This document shows positions 55,052-63,895 of a DNA stretch of 64,000 bases, piece after piece. Location of the stretch: contig NZ_JANKZG010000002.1 in NCBI RefSeq assembly GCF_027568475.1, positions 1 through 64,000 on the forward strand. Reading direction: 5' to 3'. The DNA is from Acinetobacter sp. HY1485 (GTDB lineage: Bacteria; Pseudomonadota; Gammaproteobacteria; Pseudomonadales; Moraxellaceae). Under the pieces are notes generated by a model. The model was given only the letters and a program-made list of their open reading frames with translations, did no database searches and was not told the origin of the DNA. Every line of letters begins with the position of its first letter. The stretch's first letter is position 1. The position numbers were made by a program, and so were the translations under genes.

Positions 55052-57359
55052 AAGATGATCCTTTTTTTAAATGCGTTAATACTTGGTGGTGTTGGTCAGA
55101 GACCGTAAATAAAGTGGCATAGATAAAAGCAAAGACAACGCCTAACAATACCGTAAGTCCAAAACAATGAATGGCATAGGTATGACTAAAAGACAACAGC
55201 CCAAAACCTAGCAATGTCGATAACATACATAAAAATAATGCCATTCCCACTACTTTGGCATGGTCATGTCCATGACGGTAAAAAATAGCGTAATCTACCC
55301 CAATCCCAATAATTAAAAATGTACCCATCAAGCTAAATAAATTAATTTCTACACCGATGAATGCTTGAATAGCAAATGTGGTTAACAGTGCCATACTCAC
55401 AGGCAAAATAAGCGGAATAACCGAACGCACACCGTAAATAAGACCCAATCCAACACCTAAACCAATCAGTGCATAAATAAGCAACCATGTCGCTTGTTGG
55501 CGATGTGCTTTAAACATATCGGACATGGTCTGAATAGGTTGTTGAAACTGAATATTTGGCGTTTGTAATGCCTTGAGTACTTGTGCATCGCCTTGTACTA
55601 ACACCAAACGTACGCTTGCTTTTGGTTGTAAAAATGCAAGTGGATGTGCTTGAATATCCTGAACCGTGAGTAATGGCATTGTTTTAATGTGTTGTTGCCA
55701 ATCTAAGACATTTTGCACAGGTAACTCTAGCGTATGGGCGTATTCAACTAATGCATCTTTAGGAATACTCAGCAGTAAATCTTTGTTTTGTTGCTGTTGC
55801 TCAGTTGATGGTAGCCATTGCCCTAAGGCTTGAATATTTTGAACTTTGCCTTGTACTTTTAATGCTTCAAGCTGACTAATCAGTTGTTGTTCGGTATTTT
55901 CGCCTTGTACAATAAAATAATTGGTGGTTTGAGGCTGTGCAAAGCGTTCTCGTACATAAGCATCTTCAGCTTTAAGTGTGGCATCCATACTTTGCAAGTT
56001 ACGCACATCATCATTAATTTTTAAATGTGTCATGCCCCATGCACCACTCATTAAAATTACGACGATTGCACCATAGTACACAGGTTTATTCTGCTGAAAA
56101 CGATCCCGTATATTGCCAATAAATGCCAAACGTTTTAATGCAGGTTCAGCATTCAGTGCAGGCAATCTTGGTAATAATAAAATACTCGTTACCCATGCTG
56201 CGGCAAGCCCGACCATCGAAAATACCGCAATTTGCCTAAACCCCGGAAACGGCGAAAAACTTAATGCTAAGTACGCCACAATGGTGGTCATTAAGCCCAT
56301 AAACAAACTAGGCAAAAGTGGTTTTAAAATCGTAAAGCCATCATGTTTACGGTGCTGTGATTGCAACGCCATAAAGTAAAAAGAAAAGTCGACACACACA
56401 CCAATTAAACTTGCACCAAACACAAGCGTAATCATATGAATTTCGTTAAAAATAAGATGTGTTACAGCAAACGCAACAATAGAACCACTACTGACTGCTA
56501 TAAACTCGGTGAGCATTGGGCGTAATGAACGAAAGCCAAACCAAACTAAAAAAATAAGCCCTAAACTTGACCCTAAACCAATGGTCGAGATTTCTTCTTG
56601 TGCCGATTTTGTTCCAAAACTTGCAAAAATAAGCGTTCCTGTCCAGTGACTTTTCACACCTGATAATGCCGTTTTTTGCTGTTCAACCCATGCCATCACA
56701 CTTTCTTGATATTCAATATTGTAAGGACTATTTTTTAAGTCCAATACTATTAAGCGAGAGTGTTCTTTTTCATCATGAATGGTGGCAAAGCCTTGCTCTA
56801 ACTGCACATTTTGCTGTGTTTGGAGCTGGCTTAACCCCATGGCATAACGTGGAAACAACAACAACGGGTCTTGCTTAAGTAGGTCTGCTGTTATCGGCAT
56901 TCCGGGACTCATCATTTGCAAAACACTTTGTTCGCCTAAAGCAGCATAATCTTGCTGTTTAAGTAATGTTTTATCTTGTGTACTTAAAAGTCCTGCACGG
57001 TGCTCAAATAAAACTTTACCAAACTTTTCCACATCAAATTGATGCTGTAATGGTTTTAATAGCTGGGTATGCTGAACAGCCTGCGTTAACTTATTGGTTG
57101 CATCATTAAGTGCTTTTTCGTTATTTGCATCTAACACCACAAAAACTTTTTGATTAAGCTGATCGCTCATGTAGTTTTGTGTTTCTTGCAAACCTGCCTG
57201 CTGTTGTTTTTCTGGCAATAACGCAAAGATGTTCGCTTGAATATGGATCGATTTATTTAGCCATGCCAAACCTAAACACAGACTCGTTACAACCAATAAA
57301 ACAATCCAAACGGCTGTAAGTTTATTTTGCCAATTTGAAAAGTTCATTTTCTTGTACAT
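55044..57359 (-). CDS. MMPL/RND-family exporter of the aryl-polyene cluster
   Basis: A 771-residue inner-membrane transporter with two halves, each one helix, a large periplasmic domain, and five further helices (about 250-390 and 625-755). GASLIGVCVDFSFYFMAL and IGIGVDYAIFYRHGHDHA are the paired TM4 motifs with the proton-relay aspartate. In APE systems it is thought to move the lipid-linked product out of the inner membrane, with LolA-like help. Two ATG codons are possible (57359 and 57347), overlapping the LolA gene by 38 or 26 bases. Confidence 0.88.
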   Translation of the reverse strand: MYKKMNFSNWQNKLTAVWIVLLVVTSLCLGLAWLNKSIHIQANIFALLPEKQQQAGLQETQNYMSDQLNQKVFVVLDANNEKALNDATNKLTQAVQHTQLLKPLQHQFDVEKFGKVLFEHRAGLLSTQDKTLLKQQDYAALGEQSVLQMMSPGMPITADLLKQDPLLLFPRYAMGLSQLQTQQNVQLEQGFATIHDEKEHSRLIVLDLKNSPYNIEYQESVMAWVEQQKTALSGVKSHWTGTLIFASFGTKSAQEEISTIGLGSSLGLIFLVWFGFRSLRPMLTEFIAVSSGSIVAFAVTHLIFNEIHMITLVFGASLIGVCVDFSFYFMALQSQHRKHDGFTILKPLLPSLFMGLMTTIVAYLALSFSPFPGFRQIAVFSMVGLAAAWVTSILLLPRLPALNAEPALKRLAFIGNIRDRFQQNKPVYYGAIVVILMSGAWGMTHLKINDDVRNLQSMDATLKAEDAYVRERFAQPQTTNYFIVQGENTEQQLISQLEALKVQGKVQNIQALGQWLPSTEQQQQNKDLLLSIPKDALVEYAHTLELPVQNVLDWQQHIKTMPLLTVQDIQAHPLAFLQPKASVRLVLVQGDAQVLKALQTPNIQFQQPIQTMSDMFKAHRQQATWLLIYALIGLGVGLGLIYGVRSVIPLILPVSMALLTTFAIQAFIGVEINLFSLMGTFLIIGIGVDYAIFYRHGHDHAKVVGMALFLCMLSTLLGFGLLSFSHTYAIHCFGLTVLLGVVFAFIYATLFTVSDQHHQVLTHLKKGSSCD

Positions 57360-57924
57360 TCATAGGTTGCGAGTTTTGCTGACTAAAGCGAATGGTGGTG
57401 GTATTACCATCTTTTTCTTGTAATACAATTTGATTGACGTACTGTCCACCTTGGGCATCTACTTGTGTAAATAACTTTTTAAACAATGTATTTTTGGGAG
57501 TTAATTGAACTTGCCAACCTTTAGATGTATTTTCTACATGCGTTATATTAAAATTTTGTGTAAGCGTAGCTTGGTCACCTGCCATCAACTGTAAAAATAA
57601 TGTGGCAACAGACCCATACGGCGATTGTTGAACATTAATTTCGCTCAATGTACGTTGGGTTTTTTGCACTAATTTTTTTGGCGTTACCACTAAATCTGCT
57701 TGTACAGGTTTTTTGATTTGCCACAATACGCCCTGTTGTCTATTAAACAAAATCTCGCCTTGTGAGCTAAAGGTCTTATTTAACGAAACTAATTTCTTTT
57801 GCTGTTCAAAATGTGCACGCACAAGCGAGGTTTGTGCTAATTGCTGAAAAATTGCTTGTGTAGGTTCTGCATGCAAAATTGGCATACTCAGACCCAAACA
57901 TAAGGCAAATAATATTTTTTTCAT
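57322..57924 (-). CDS. LolA-like outer-membrane lipoprotein carrier
   Basis: A 200-residue periplasmic protein with a signal peptide of about 19 residues (ending ILHA). The beta-rich body has GEILFNRQQGVLWQIKKPVQADLVV and a LFLQLMAGD helix, as in LolA family members of APE clusters. It is separate from housekeeping LolA and probably carries the aryl-polyene lipid across the periplasm, which is inference. It overlaps the thioesterase gene by four bases. Confidence 0.85.
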   Translation of the reverse strand: MKKILFALCLGLSMPILHAEPTQAIFQQLAQTSLVRAHFEQQKKLVSLNKTFSSQGEILFNRQQGVLWQIKKPVQADLVVTPKKLVQKTQRTLSEINVQQSPYGSVATLFLQLMAGDQATLTQNFNITHVENTSKGWQVQLTPKNTLFKKLFTQVDAQGGQYVNQIVLQEKDGNTTTIRFSQQNSQPMNVQENELFKLAK

Positions 57925-58346
57925 GCGTTATTCTCCACAAAACCATCCCACGCCTGTAAACGTTCAAATAAAACTTTAGGTGACTCTAAACATAATTCTC
58001 GTGTTTGCATATTTACTGCCACTTGGGTGGTATAACCTTTAGTTAAACGCTTTCCTGTCGATGCATCAAAAATCAAATAATCAATTTTTAAACGGTTTTC
58101 CCATTCTTTTAAAACAGCACGGATTCGAATTTTTTGCATAAACTCAATACCGTAAATATATCGCACATGACTTTCTATCACTGGCCAAGCATAACCTGAT
58201 GCAAACATATCATTATAGTTATAGCTAAATTGATCTAATAATTTACAACGAGCAATTTCAAAATATTTAATATAATGTCCATGCCACACCACATTCATGG
58301 TATCCACATCATGAAAGGGAATTTCAATTTCAACATCCGCATGCAT
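57921..58346 (-). CDS. YbgC/FadM-like acyl thioesterase
   Basis: A 141-residue hotdog thioesterase with D15 in HDVDTMNVVWHGHYIKYFE, the 4-hydroxybenzoyl-CoA thioesterase signature. It may release finished or stalled acyl chains from the ACP. It overlaps the ammonia-lyase gene by 17 bases. Confidence 0.87.
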   Translation of the reverse strand: MHADVEIEIPFHDVDTMNVVWHGHYIKYFEIARCKLLDQFSYNYNDMFASGYAWPVIESHVRYIYGIEFMQKIRIRAVLKEWENRLKIDYLIFDASTGKRLTKGYTTQVAVNMQTRELCLESPKVLFERLQAWDGFVENNA

Positions 58347-59865
58347 GGTTTTGCTCCCATTGTGTTAAAAGCGTTAAATCTTCTAAACGATCAACCAATT
58401 CTTGTAACTCAGCTTGTAATGGACGATCTTCTTCTACCAAATTGAAGGTTTGTTTTGTCCAATCAATAAAGTTTTGTAAAGCAGGTGTAACGTCAACTTG
58501 TTTTAAATGAATCGCTTGTACAGCAGCACAGCTTAAAGCAGCAATAACCTGTTCAGTGAGTACAATTGTTCTTGTGGCATCACGCGCAGCAATCGTTCCC
58601 ATGCTCACTTTATCTTGATTATGGCACTCGGTAGAACGCGAAAAAATAGAAGCAGGCAACGTATGCTTGAGTGCTTCGGCTGTCCATGCCGAAACTGCAA
58701 TTTGTACAGCTTTAAATCCATGATTAAGCGGTAAACGCTCGGCACTTGCCCCTGTTAAATTACGTGGCAAACCATGATTCATTTTATGATCAACTAATTG
58801 TGCAATTTGACGATCCATTAAATCTGCAATATTTGCCATCATCAATTTTAAGCTATCCATCGCTTGAGCAATGTGCCCACCATAAAAGTGTCCACCATGC
58901 AAAACGCGTTGTTCAATCGGGTCAATCAATGGATTATCGTTGCTTGAATTAAGTTCATTTTCAATAAACTGACGTAACCACACTTTAGAATCTTCAAATA
59001 CCCCTATCACATGCGGTGCACAACGTAGTGAATAGCGATCTTGTAAACGTGAGCTTTGATGTTGAGTATCTGACTCAAAGGCTAAAAATTCACGTAATTG
59101 ACGCGCAATATGTTGTTGCCCCACATGTGGTTTTTGTGCAAATAGAACTTCATCAAAATGGCTTGGATTTCCCTCTAATGCCAATACATTGAGTGCCGTA
59201 ATCATCGTACTTGCTAAACCAATTTGTTCTGCTTTTTTATAATTTAAACATGCAATTGCTGTCATTACAGCAGTGCCGTTCATCAATGCTAAGCCTTCTT
59301 TTGGGCGTAGGACAATTGGGTCTAAACCATACTCTTGATACACTTGCGCAATTGGCACAATTTTACCGTTGGCATAAACATCACGCTCACCTGCCAAAGC
59401 ACCTGCAATATAAGACAACGGCGTTAAATCACCACTTGCTCCCACTGAACCTTCAGATGGAATCACAGGAATAATATTTTCATTGAGCATCCACACCAAG
59501 CGTTCAAGTAGTGCTAAAGATACGCCCGAAAATCCACGTGCTAACGAGCATAATCTTGTCACCACCACGGCACGTGCGGTTGTAATATCTAAATTTTCAC
59601 CTAACCCACAACCATGAAAACGCGATAACTGTAAAGGTAACTCGTTTACTTGATGCAACGGCACACTTACCAAACAGGAGTCACCATAACCTGTGGTCAC
59701 CCCATAAATCACGCCTTCTTCTTGTAAAAGCTGATCTAAAAAATCGACACCCTTTTGAATTTTTTCTTGCCATACCGTACTTTCAGGCAAAGCAACTTTA
59801 CATTGATTTTTAGCAATTGCCACCACATGTTCAATCGTGAGCAACTGCTCTCCAACTATTTGCAT
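58330..59865 (-). CDS. HAL/TAL/PAL-family aromatic amino-acid ammonia-lyase
   Basis: A 511-residue enzyme that forms an MIO cofactor from A143-S144-G145 (GSVGASGDLTPL). It removes ammonia from an aromatic amino acid to give an aryl acrylate. The catalytic Y60 (VTTGYGDS) is present. The selectivity pair, in SRFHGCGLG, is F83-H84, not the Ser-His of histidine lyases nor the His-Leu of known tyrosine lyases. Since it stands in an aryl-polyene cluster, it probably supplies the aromatic starter, such as coumarate or cinnamate. It is not with hut genes. It sits two bases after the acyltransferase gene. Confidence 0.88.
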   Translation of the reverse strand: MQIVGEQLLTIEHVVAIAKNQCKVALPESTVWQEKIQKGVDFLDQLLQEEGVIYGVTTGYGDSCLVSVPLHQVNELPLQLSRFHGCGLGENLDITTARAVVVTRLCSLARGFSGVSLALLERLVWMLNENIIPVIPSEGSVGASGDLTPLSYIAGALAGERDVYANGKIVPIAQVYQEYGLDPIVLRPKEGLALMNGTAVMTAIACLNYKKAEQIGLASTMITALNVLALEGNPSHFDEVLFAQKPHVGQQHIARQLREFLAFESDTQHQSSRLQDRYSLRCAPHVIGVFEDSKVWLRQFIENELNSSNDNPLIDPIEQRVLHGGHFYGGHIAQAMDSLKLMMANIADLMDRQIAQLVDHKMNHGLPRNLTGASAERLPLNHGFKAVQIAVSAWTAEALKHTLPASIFSRSTECHNQDKVSMGTIAARDATRTIVLTEQVIAALSCAAVQAIHLKQVDVTPALQNFIDWTKQTFNLVEEDRPLQAELQELVDRLEDLTLLTQWEQNHACGC

Positions 59866-59867
59866 TG

Positions 59868-60785
59868 TTACTTATTCCAAAAATAATAAAAATTAAACCA
59901 CTGATACGGTGCACGTATACAATGTTGTTCAAGCAACCGTACATACTGTGTGGTTACAGCTTGTAAGGCTTGTTGGCGTGTTTGACGCGGAAAATTCAAT
60001 TGATCTGCAATTGGGTGAATATGTACCTCAACGGCTTGGCTTGTACGATAGCAAAAAGCCGTCACCACAGGGGCTTTAAGTAAGTTTGCCAACACCCAAG
60101 CCCCTTGTGGGAACAACGCATTTTCACCCAAAAAATTAACTTCAACTGTACGGTTAGAATGCACAGGTACACGGTCTGCTGCTATGAGTACCCATTCACC
60201 TAAAGCAAGTTTTTCTTCTAAAATAATGGCAGTTTCAAGCCCTAACTCATCTACAGGGATTAAATTAATATTGGCTTTATTGCTAATCTTTTTTAGAAAT
60301 TTATTAAAATCTGAAGCGTGTTTTTGATAAACCAATACATTAATTTTTTGTTGATGTTCTGCTTTAATGGCACGCAACAATTCAATATTGCCAAAGTGTG
60401 ATACGACTAAAACCAACCCTTTTTGATAGTGCTTATTTAAATGCTCATGTCCAACAATTTGAAGGTCTTGTGATGAAAATTTTCCCATCCATCCTTCTAT
60501 TTTATCCAAAATTGCTTGGGAAAAACTCATAAGATGCGTATAGGTATTTACACTTGTGGGCAAATGTTTAAACGGCGATGCTTTGCCTGCAAATGTATGT
60601 AGCCGTTGCAAATAATCTAACGAGGCTTGACGTGCATAACGGGCAAATAACCAATACCATAACACAATAAAATACAACACCACATGAATGAGCCAACGCC
60701 CACCTAAACGGTACATCCATAAAATAAGCATGAGTGGCAACATGCCACCTCGCTCTTTTAACTCATTCCAACGTGGGGCAGACAT
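59868..60785 (-). CDS. LpxL-like lysophospholipid/lipid acyltransferase of the aryl-polyene cluster
   Basis: A 305-residue inner-membrane protein. One or two N-terminal helices (about 15-50) precede the acyltransferase domain with HX4E at H130-E135 (SHFGNIE) and the AADRVPVHSNR block. In APE clusters such enzymes help build the lipid on which the polyene is anchored. The start used here overlaps the GT2 stop as TAATG and has AAGG eight bases upstream; an extension of 15 codons upstream is less likely. In some clusters this domain and GT2 are fused; here they are separate. Confidence 0.85.
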   Translation of the reverse strand: MSAPRWNELKERGGMLPLMLILWMYRLGGRWLIHVVLYFIVLWYWLFARYARQASLDYLQRLHTFAGKASPFKHLPTSVNTYTHLMSFSQAILDKIEGWMGKFSSQDLQIVGHEHLNKHYQKGLVLVVSHFGNIELLRAIKAEHQQKINVLVYQKHASDFNKFLKKISNKANINLIPVDELGLETAIILEEKLALGEWVLIAADRVPVHSNRTVEVNFLGENALFPQGAWVLANLLKAPVVTAFCYRTSQAVEVHIHPIADQLNFPRQTRQQALQAVTTQYVRLLEQHCIRAPYQWFNFYYFWNK

Positions 60786-61513
60786 TAGCGACCTTTTACT
60801 TTTTGCTTTAAAAGTTGAGGTAAACGCCATAGCATTCCTGCAAATAAAGTGGCATGCATCTTAGATAGCTCCACATTATCTTCCCACACTTTAAAGTGTG
60901 ATATCCCATTTTCAGGATAAACCACAGATGTCGGAATATTAATAAACGGTACACCTTGCCATTTTAAATGAACTAAAATTTCACTATCAAACCCCATCCG
61001 TGGACGAAGCTTATATTGCGACATGAGCTTTACTGTGCTTTCAATAGGATAAACTCGAAACCCACACATACTATCTTTAATTTCTAACGATAACGTATTA
61101 ATCCATACCCAAATATGAGTGGCATAGCGTCCGTACAAACGTTTTTTTGGCACAGAAGCATCAAATATAGGACTTCCAATCACCATCGCATTTGGGTTTT
61201 GTTCAGTGGCTTTTAAAAACTGAGGAATATCTTCCCAACAATGCTGTCCATCAGCATCAAGCTGTAGAGCATGCGAACAACCTAATGCTTTTGCTTTTTG
61301 TATACCCGTCATCACAGCTTGCCCTTTCCCCATATTCTGTGCATGTTCAACAAGCACCACGTCCTGAGCAAAGGTTTTTAAAATCGTTGTTGTTTCTTCA
61401 TCACTGCCATCGTTAATTAAAATAATGGGTAATGCATATGTTTTTAAATGCTCAATCAAAGCATTTAAATAATGCGGATGGTTATAAACAGGAATAATAA
61501 ATGCTATTTTCAT
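60785..61513 (-). CDS. GT2-family glycosyltransferase of the aryl-polyene cluster
   Basis: A 242-residue GT-A enzyme of the dolichol-phosphate-mannose-synthase type: IIPVYNHP near 6-13, NDGSD at 34-38, and LQLDADGQ with the DAD at 86-88. It probably adds a sugar linking the polyene to its lipid anchor. The ATG forms a four-base overlap (ATGA) with the ligase stop; a GTG three codons upstream is less likely. Confidence 0.87.
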   Translation of the reverse strand: MKIAFIIPVYNHPHYLNALIEHLKTYALPIILINDGSDEETTTILKTFAQDVVLVEHAQNMGKGQAVMTGIQKAKALGCSHALQLDADGQHCWEDIPQFLKATEQNPNAMVIGSPIFDASVPKKRLYGRYATHIWVWINTLSLEIKDSMCGFRVYPIESTVKLMSQYKLRPRMGFDSEILVHLKWQGVPFINIPTSVVYPENGISHFKVWEDNVELSKMHATLFAGMLWRLPQLLKQKVKGR

Positions 61514-63102
61514 GATTGGCACTCAAACAAAAAACGCCCTGATGCTAAGGTTTTTTCGCCTGCTGTTATTTTAAAAATCACTTTATGCGCCTTGCGTGAT
61601 AAAGCAAGCTCTACAATTTGATGCGGTTGAATCACTTCTTGAAATTTAAGTTGCTCATAGCCTGCACACCACAATAAATCCGACCAAATTTGACGTGAAA
61701 ATGCATCAACAAACGCGATTTGTCCCACACCAGGATAAATCGGTTGATTGGGAAAATGTCCTTTAAAACACTCTAGTTCCACAGGAAACTCAAGTTCAAA
61801 AATATGTTGTTCATCTTTAATGTTTTTAGATAAAACAACTGGATGCATCATCGGTTTAAACAAGGCCTTTAAGTCCTTTTTATTGAGTTTTGATTGTGTG
61901 TTAATCGGAAGCTTAGACAAAAAACGCCAACGGCGTGGAATAGCAATTTTTTCAAGCATTGAGCTTAGTTGGTTTTTTATATGATTTACTACAGTTGCTT
62001 TGTTTATATCGTGTTCCGCCAAAACTGCAACACATGCCAACATCTGCCGTTGTTCATGTTCAATAATCAACACATGACACTGCTCAATTTCGGAAAGTTG
62101 TAAAACGGTCTGTTCGATTGCATCTAAACTTAAACGCTTTTCTTCAAGTTTTACAATACGATCAATCCGACCTAATAATTTAAATGTACCGTTTATATTT
62201 AGGTCTATACAGTCGCCTGTCAGTACCCAATCTCGGCTTTGTGCATGGTTACTTTTTACTTTTAACTGTTGATGCTCAGCAACATCAACCTGTACATTGC
62301 TAAATGGTTTCCATAGTGCATCATCTGCTTGTCGATGGGCAATTCCCCCTGTTTCTGAGCTACCCAAAACTTCTGTAATAGGGGCATTAATATTAGGACG
62401 GATCCCCGTATCCAACTTCCCACCCGATGAAAACACTTGGGAACATTCAACCAAAGAAACATCAGATGCCCAGCGTTTTAGTAATGCAGGGCTAGACACC
62501 AAATAATGTGGCTTTCCTGCTTCAACTAATTTTTTTTGAAGCTGAACCACATATTCAGGATATAACAATTGCTCACGGTAAAAACTTCCGCCCGACATTA
62601 AAGGCAATAACAGCTTAAACAACAGTCCGTAAATATGTTGATGGCTGACTGTGGCAATGGCAACTGCATGTTTAGGCAAGTCAAAGCTATTTTTTAAACC
62701 ATCAACTTCATTGAGTAGTTGCTGTAAAGTACGCTCAATATGCTTTGGCTCACCTGTAGAGCCCGATGTAAAAAATACAATTTTAGCGTGCTTTAATTGC
62801 TCTAACTCAACACTTAAATGGTTGGTACTAACCTGACGTTCTACAAACACAATATCTTGTGCTTTAAACTGTTGTTCAAGTTGTGCCACACGATGAGGAG
62901 GTAAAATCAAGGTTTTATTGCTAGCAAGTACAGCAAAAAATAAAACTAAAAAGTCATAGCTATCTGTTTGCCATAATGCCATCGTCTTAGCACTATGCTT
63001 GGCAAGTATGCCTGCTTGTTGCGCTACATCTTGCCAAAACTCAGCAAAGGTAATTTGCTGTAATTGTTCATCCCAACATAAAATTTGATTAGCATGTTTC
63101 AT
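61510..63102 (-). CDS. AMP-dependent aryl-acid ligase fused to a C-terminal hotdog dehydratase
   Basis: A 530-residue two-domain protein. Residues about 1-415 form an ANL-type ligase with TSGSTGEPK (112-120), GSSETG (247-252), TGD (295-297), GRID (311-314) and the catalytic lysine region SKLNKK (404-409). It would activate an aryl acid and load it onto the ACP, as ApeH does. Residues about 420-530 are a FabA/FabZ-like hotdog domain with H449 in FKGHFPNQPIYPGV and D466, like ApeI. In Escherichia coli these are separate proteins. The ATG at 63102 is chosen; an upstream extension would use GTG at 63141. Confidence 0.87.
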   Translation of the reverse strand: MKHANQILCWDEQLQQITFAEFWQDVAQQAGILAKHSAKTMALWQTDSYDFLVLFFAVLASNKTLILPPHRVAQLEQQFKAQDIVFVERQVSTNHLSVELEQLKHAKIVFFTSGSTGEPKHIERTLQQLLNEVDGLKNSFDLPKHAVAIATVSHQHIYGLLFKLLLPLMSGGSFYREQLLYPEYVVQLQKKLVEAGKPHYLVSSPALLKRWASDVSLVECSQVFSSGGKLDTGIRPNINAPITEVLGSSETGGIAHRQADDALWKPFSNVQVDVAEHQQLKVKSNHAQSRDWVLTGDCIDLNINGTFKLLGRIDRIVKLEEKRLSLDAIEQTVLQLSEIEQCHVLIIEHEQRQMLACVAVLAEHDINKATVVNHIKNQLSSMLEKIAIPRRWRFLSKLPINTQSKLNKKDLKALFKPMMHPVVLSKNIKDEQHIFELEFPVELECFKGHFPNQPIYPGVGQIAFVDAFSRQIWSDLLWCAGYEQLKFQEVIQPHQIVELALSRKAHKVIFKITAGEKTLASGRFLFECQS

Positions 63103-63640
63103 TGTGAATTCGTTGTTGTTTTTTACGCAAAATGAACTCACCTGCTAACAACACGCCCATAATTAAATAAGAAATAAAGCCGTTATACAGCACCCAAGCG
63201 TGCATCGACATAAAAACTGTGATCAATGCCACTGTTGCATTTAACGCAAAAAATACACACCACACTTTGGTCACTTGCTTTGTCCATATTACGCCATGTG
63301 GTGGTAAATCAGGCTCAAACATACGTGCAAAGCGTTCAATCATAGAAGGTGGACGATATAACGTATAAGCAAAAATACTCAGAGCACCTAAACTCATGGC
63401 AATAGGATAAAACTGTAACCATGTATGTTCACGCATGATGAGACTTAGCCCACCACATAAAATGGCAAGCCATGTCAGAGGTGCAAGGGCACTCTTTTTT
63501 TGCGTAAAAAGACGAATAATTCCAAGCCCTAAAAGCAGGCTACTCACTTGCCATAAATAGCCATGTGCCAAGCACCATCCCATCAAAAAAGGATAAGCAA
63601 CCAATAGCACACCACTCAATAGCTGAATTAAGCGTCGCAT
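63089..63640 (-). CDS. COG4648 membrane protein of the aryl-polyene cluster
   Basis: A 183-residue inner-membrane protein with five or six predicted helices. The central RPPSMIERFARMFEPDLPP loop is the mark of COG4648 proteins, a family found between the ACP and ligase genes of APE clusters. Its biochemical role is unknown. It overlaps the ACP gene by 13 bases and the ligase gene by 14. Confidence 0.8.
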   Translation of the reverse strand: MRRLIQLLSGVLLVAYPFLMGWCLAHGYLWQVSSLLLGLGIIRLFTQKKSALAPLTWLAILCGGLSLIMREHTWLQFYPIAMSLGALSIFAYTLYRPPSMIERFARMFEPDLPPHGVIWTKQVTKVWCVFFALNATVALITVFMSMHAWVLYNGFISYLIMGVLLAGEFILRKKQQRIHNETC

Positions 63641-63891
63641 TCTGCCGACATTTTTTGAATGACCAATACCACATCACGCACGGTACGTACATTTTTAAAA
63701 TCTTCAGGTTTCACTTGTTTACCTGTTAAGTTTTTAATTTTTACGACCAAATCAACCGCATCAATACTATCTACGTCTAAATCTGTATAAAGATTTGAAT
63801 CCATATTTACTTTGCTTGGCGGAATTTCAAATAAATCATCCATCCACTCACGCATCTGATTTAAAATATAGTCTTCAGTTAACATGCTCAT
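63628..63891 (-). CDS. Acyl carrier protein, ApeF-like
   Basis: An 87-residue ACP with the phosphopantetheine site S42 in LDVDSIDAVDL. It carries the growing chain on its prosthetic arm, added by the Sfp-type transferase. The helical pattern and acidic nature are as expected. It is four bases after a second, partial ACP gene. A second ATG at 63885 could also serve as the start. Confidence 0.9.
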   Translation of the reverse strand: MSMLTEDYILNQMREWMDDLFEIPPSKVNMDSNLYTDLDVDSIDAVDLVVKIKNLTGKQVKPEDFKNVRTVRDVVLVIQKMSAECDA

Positions 63892-63895
63892 ATCT

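Noticed and set aside
58330-59865. Histidine utilisation enzyme HutH
   Set aside because: No hut genes are nearby, the selectivity pair differs, and the gene is embedded in the aryl-polyene operon.
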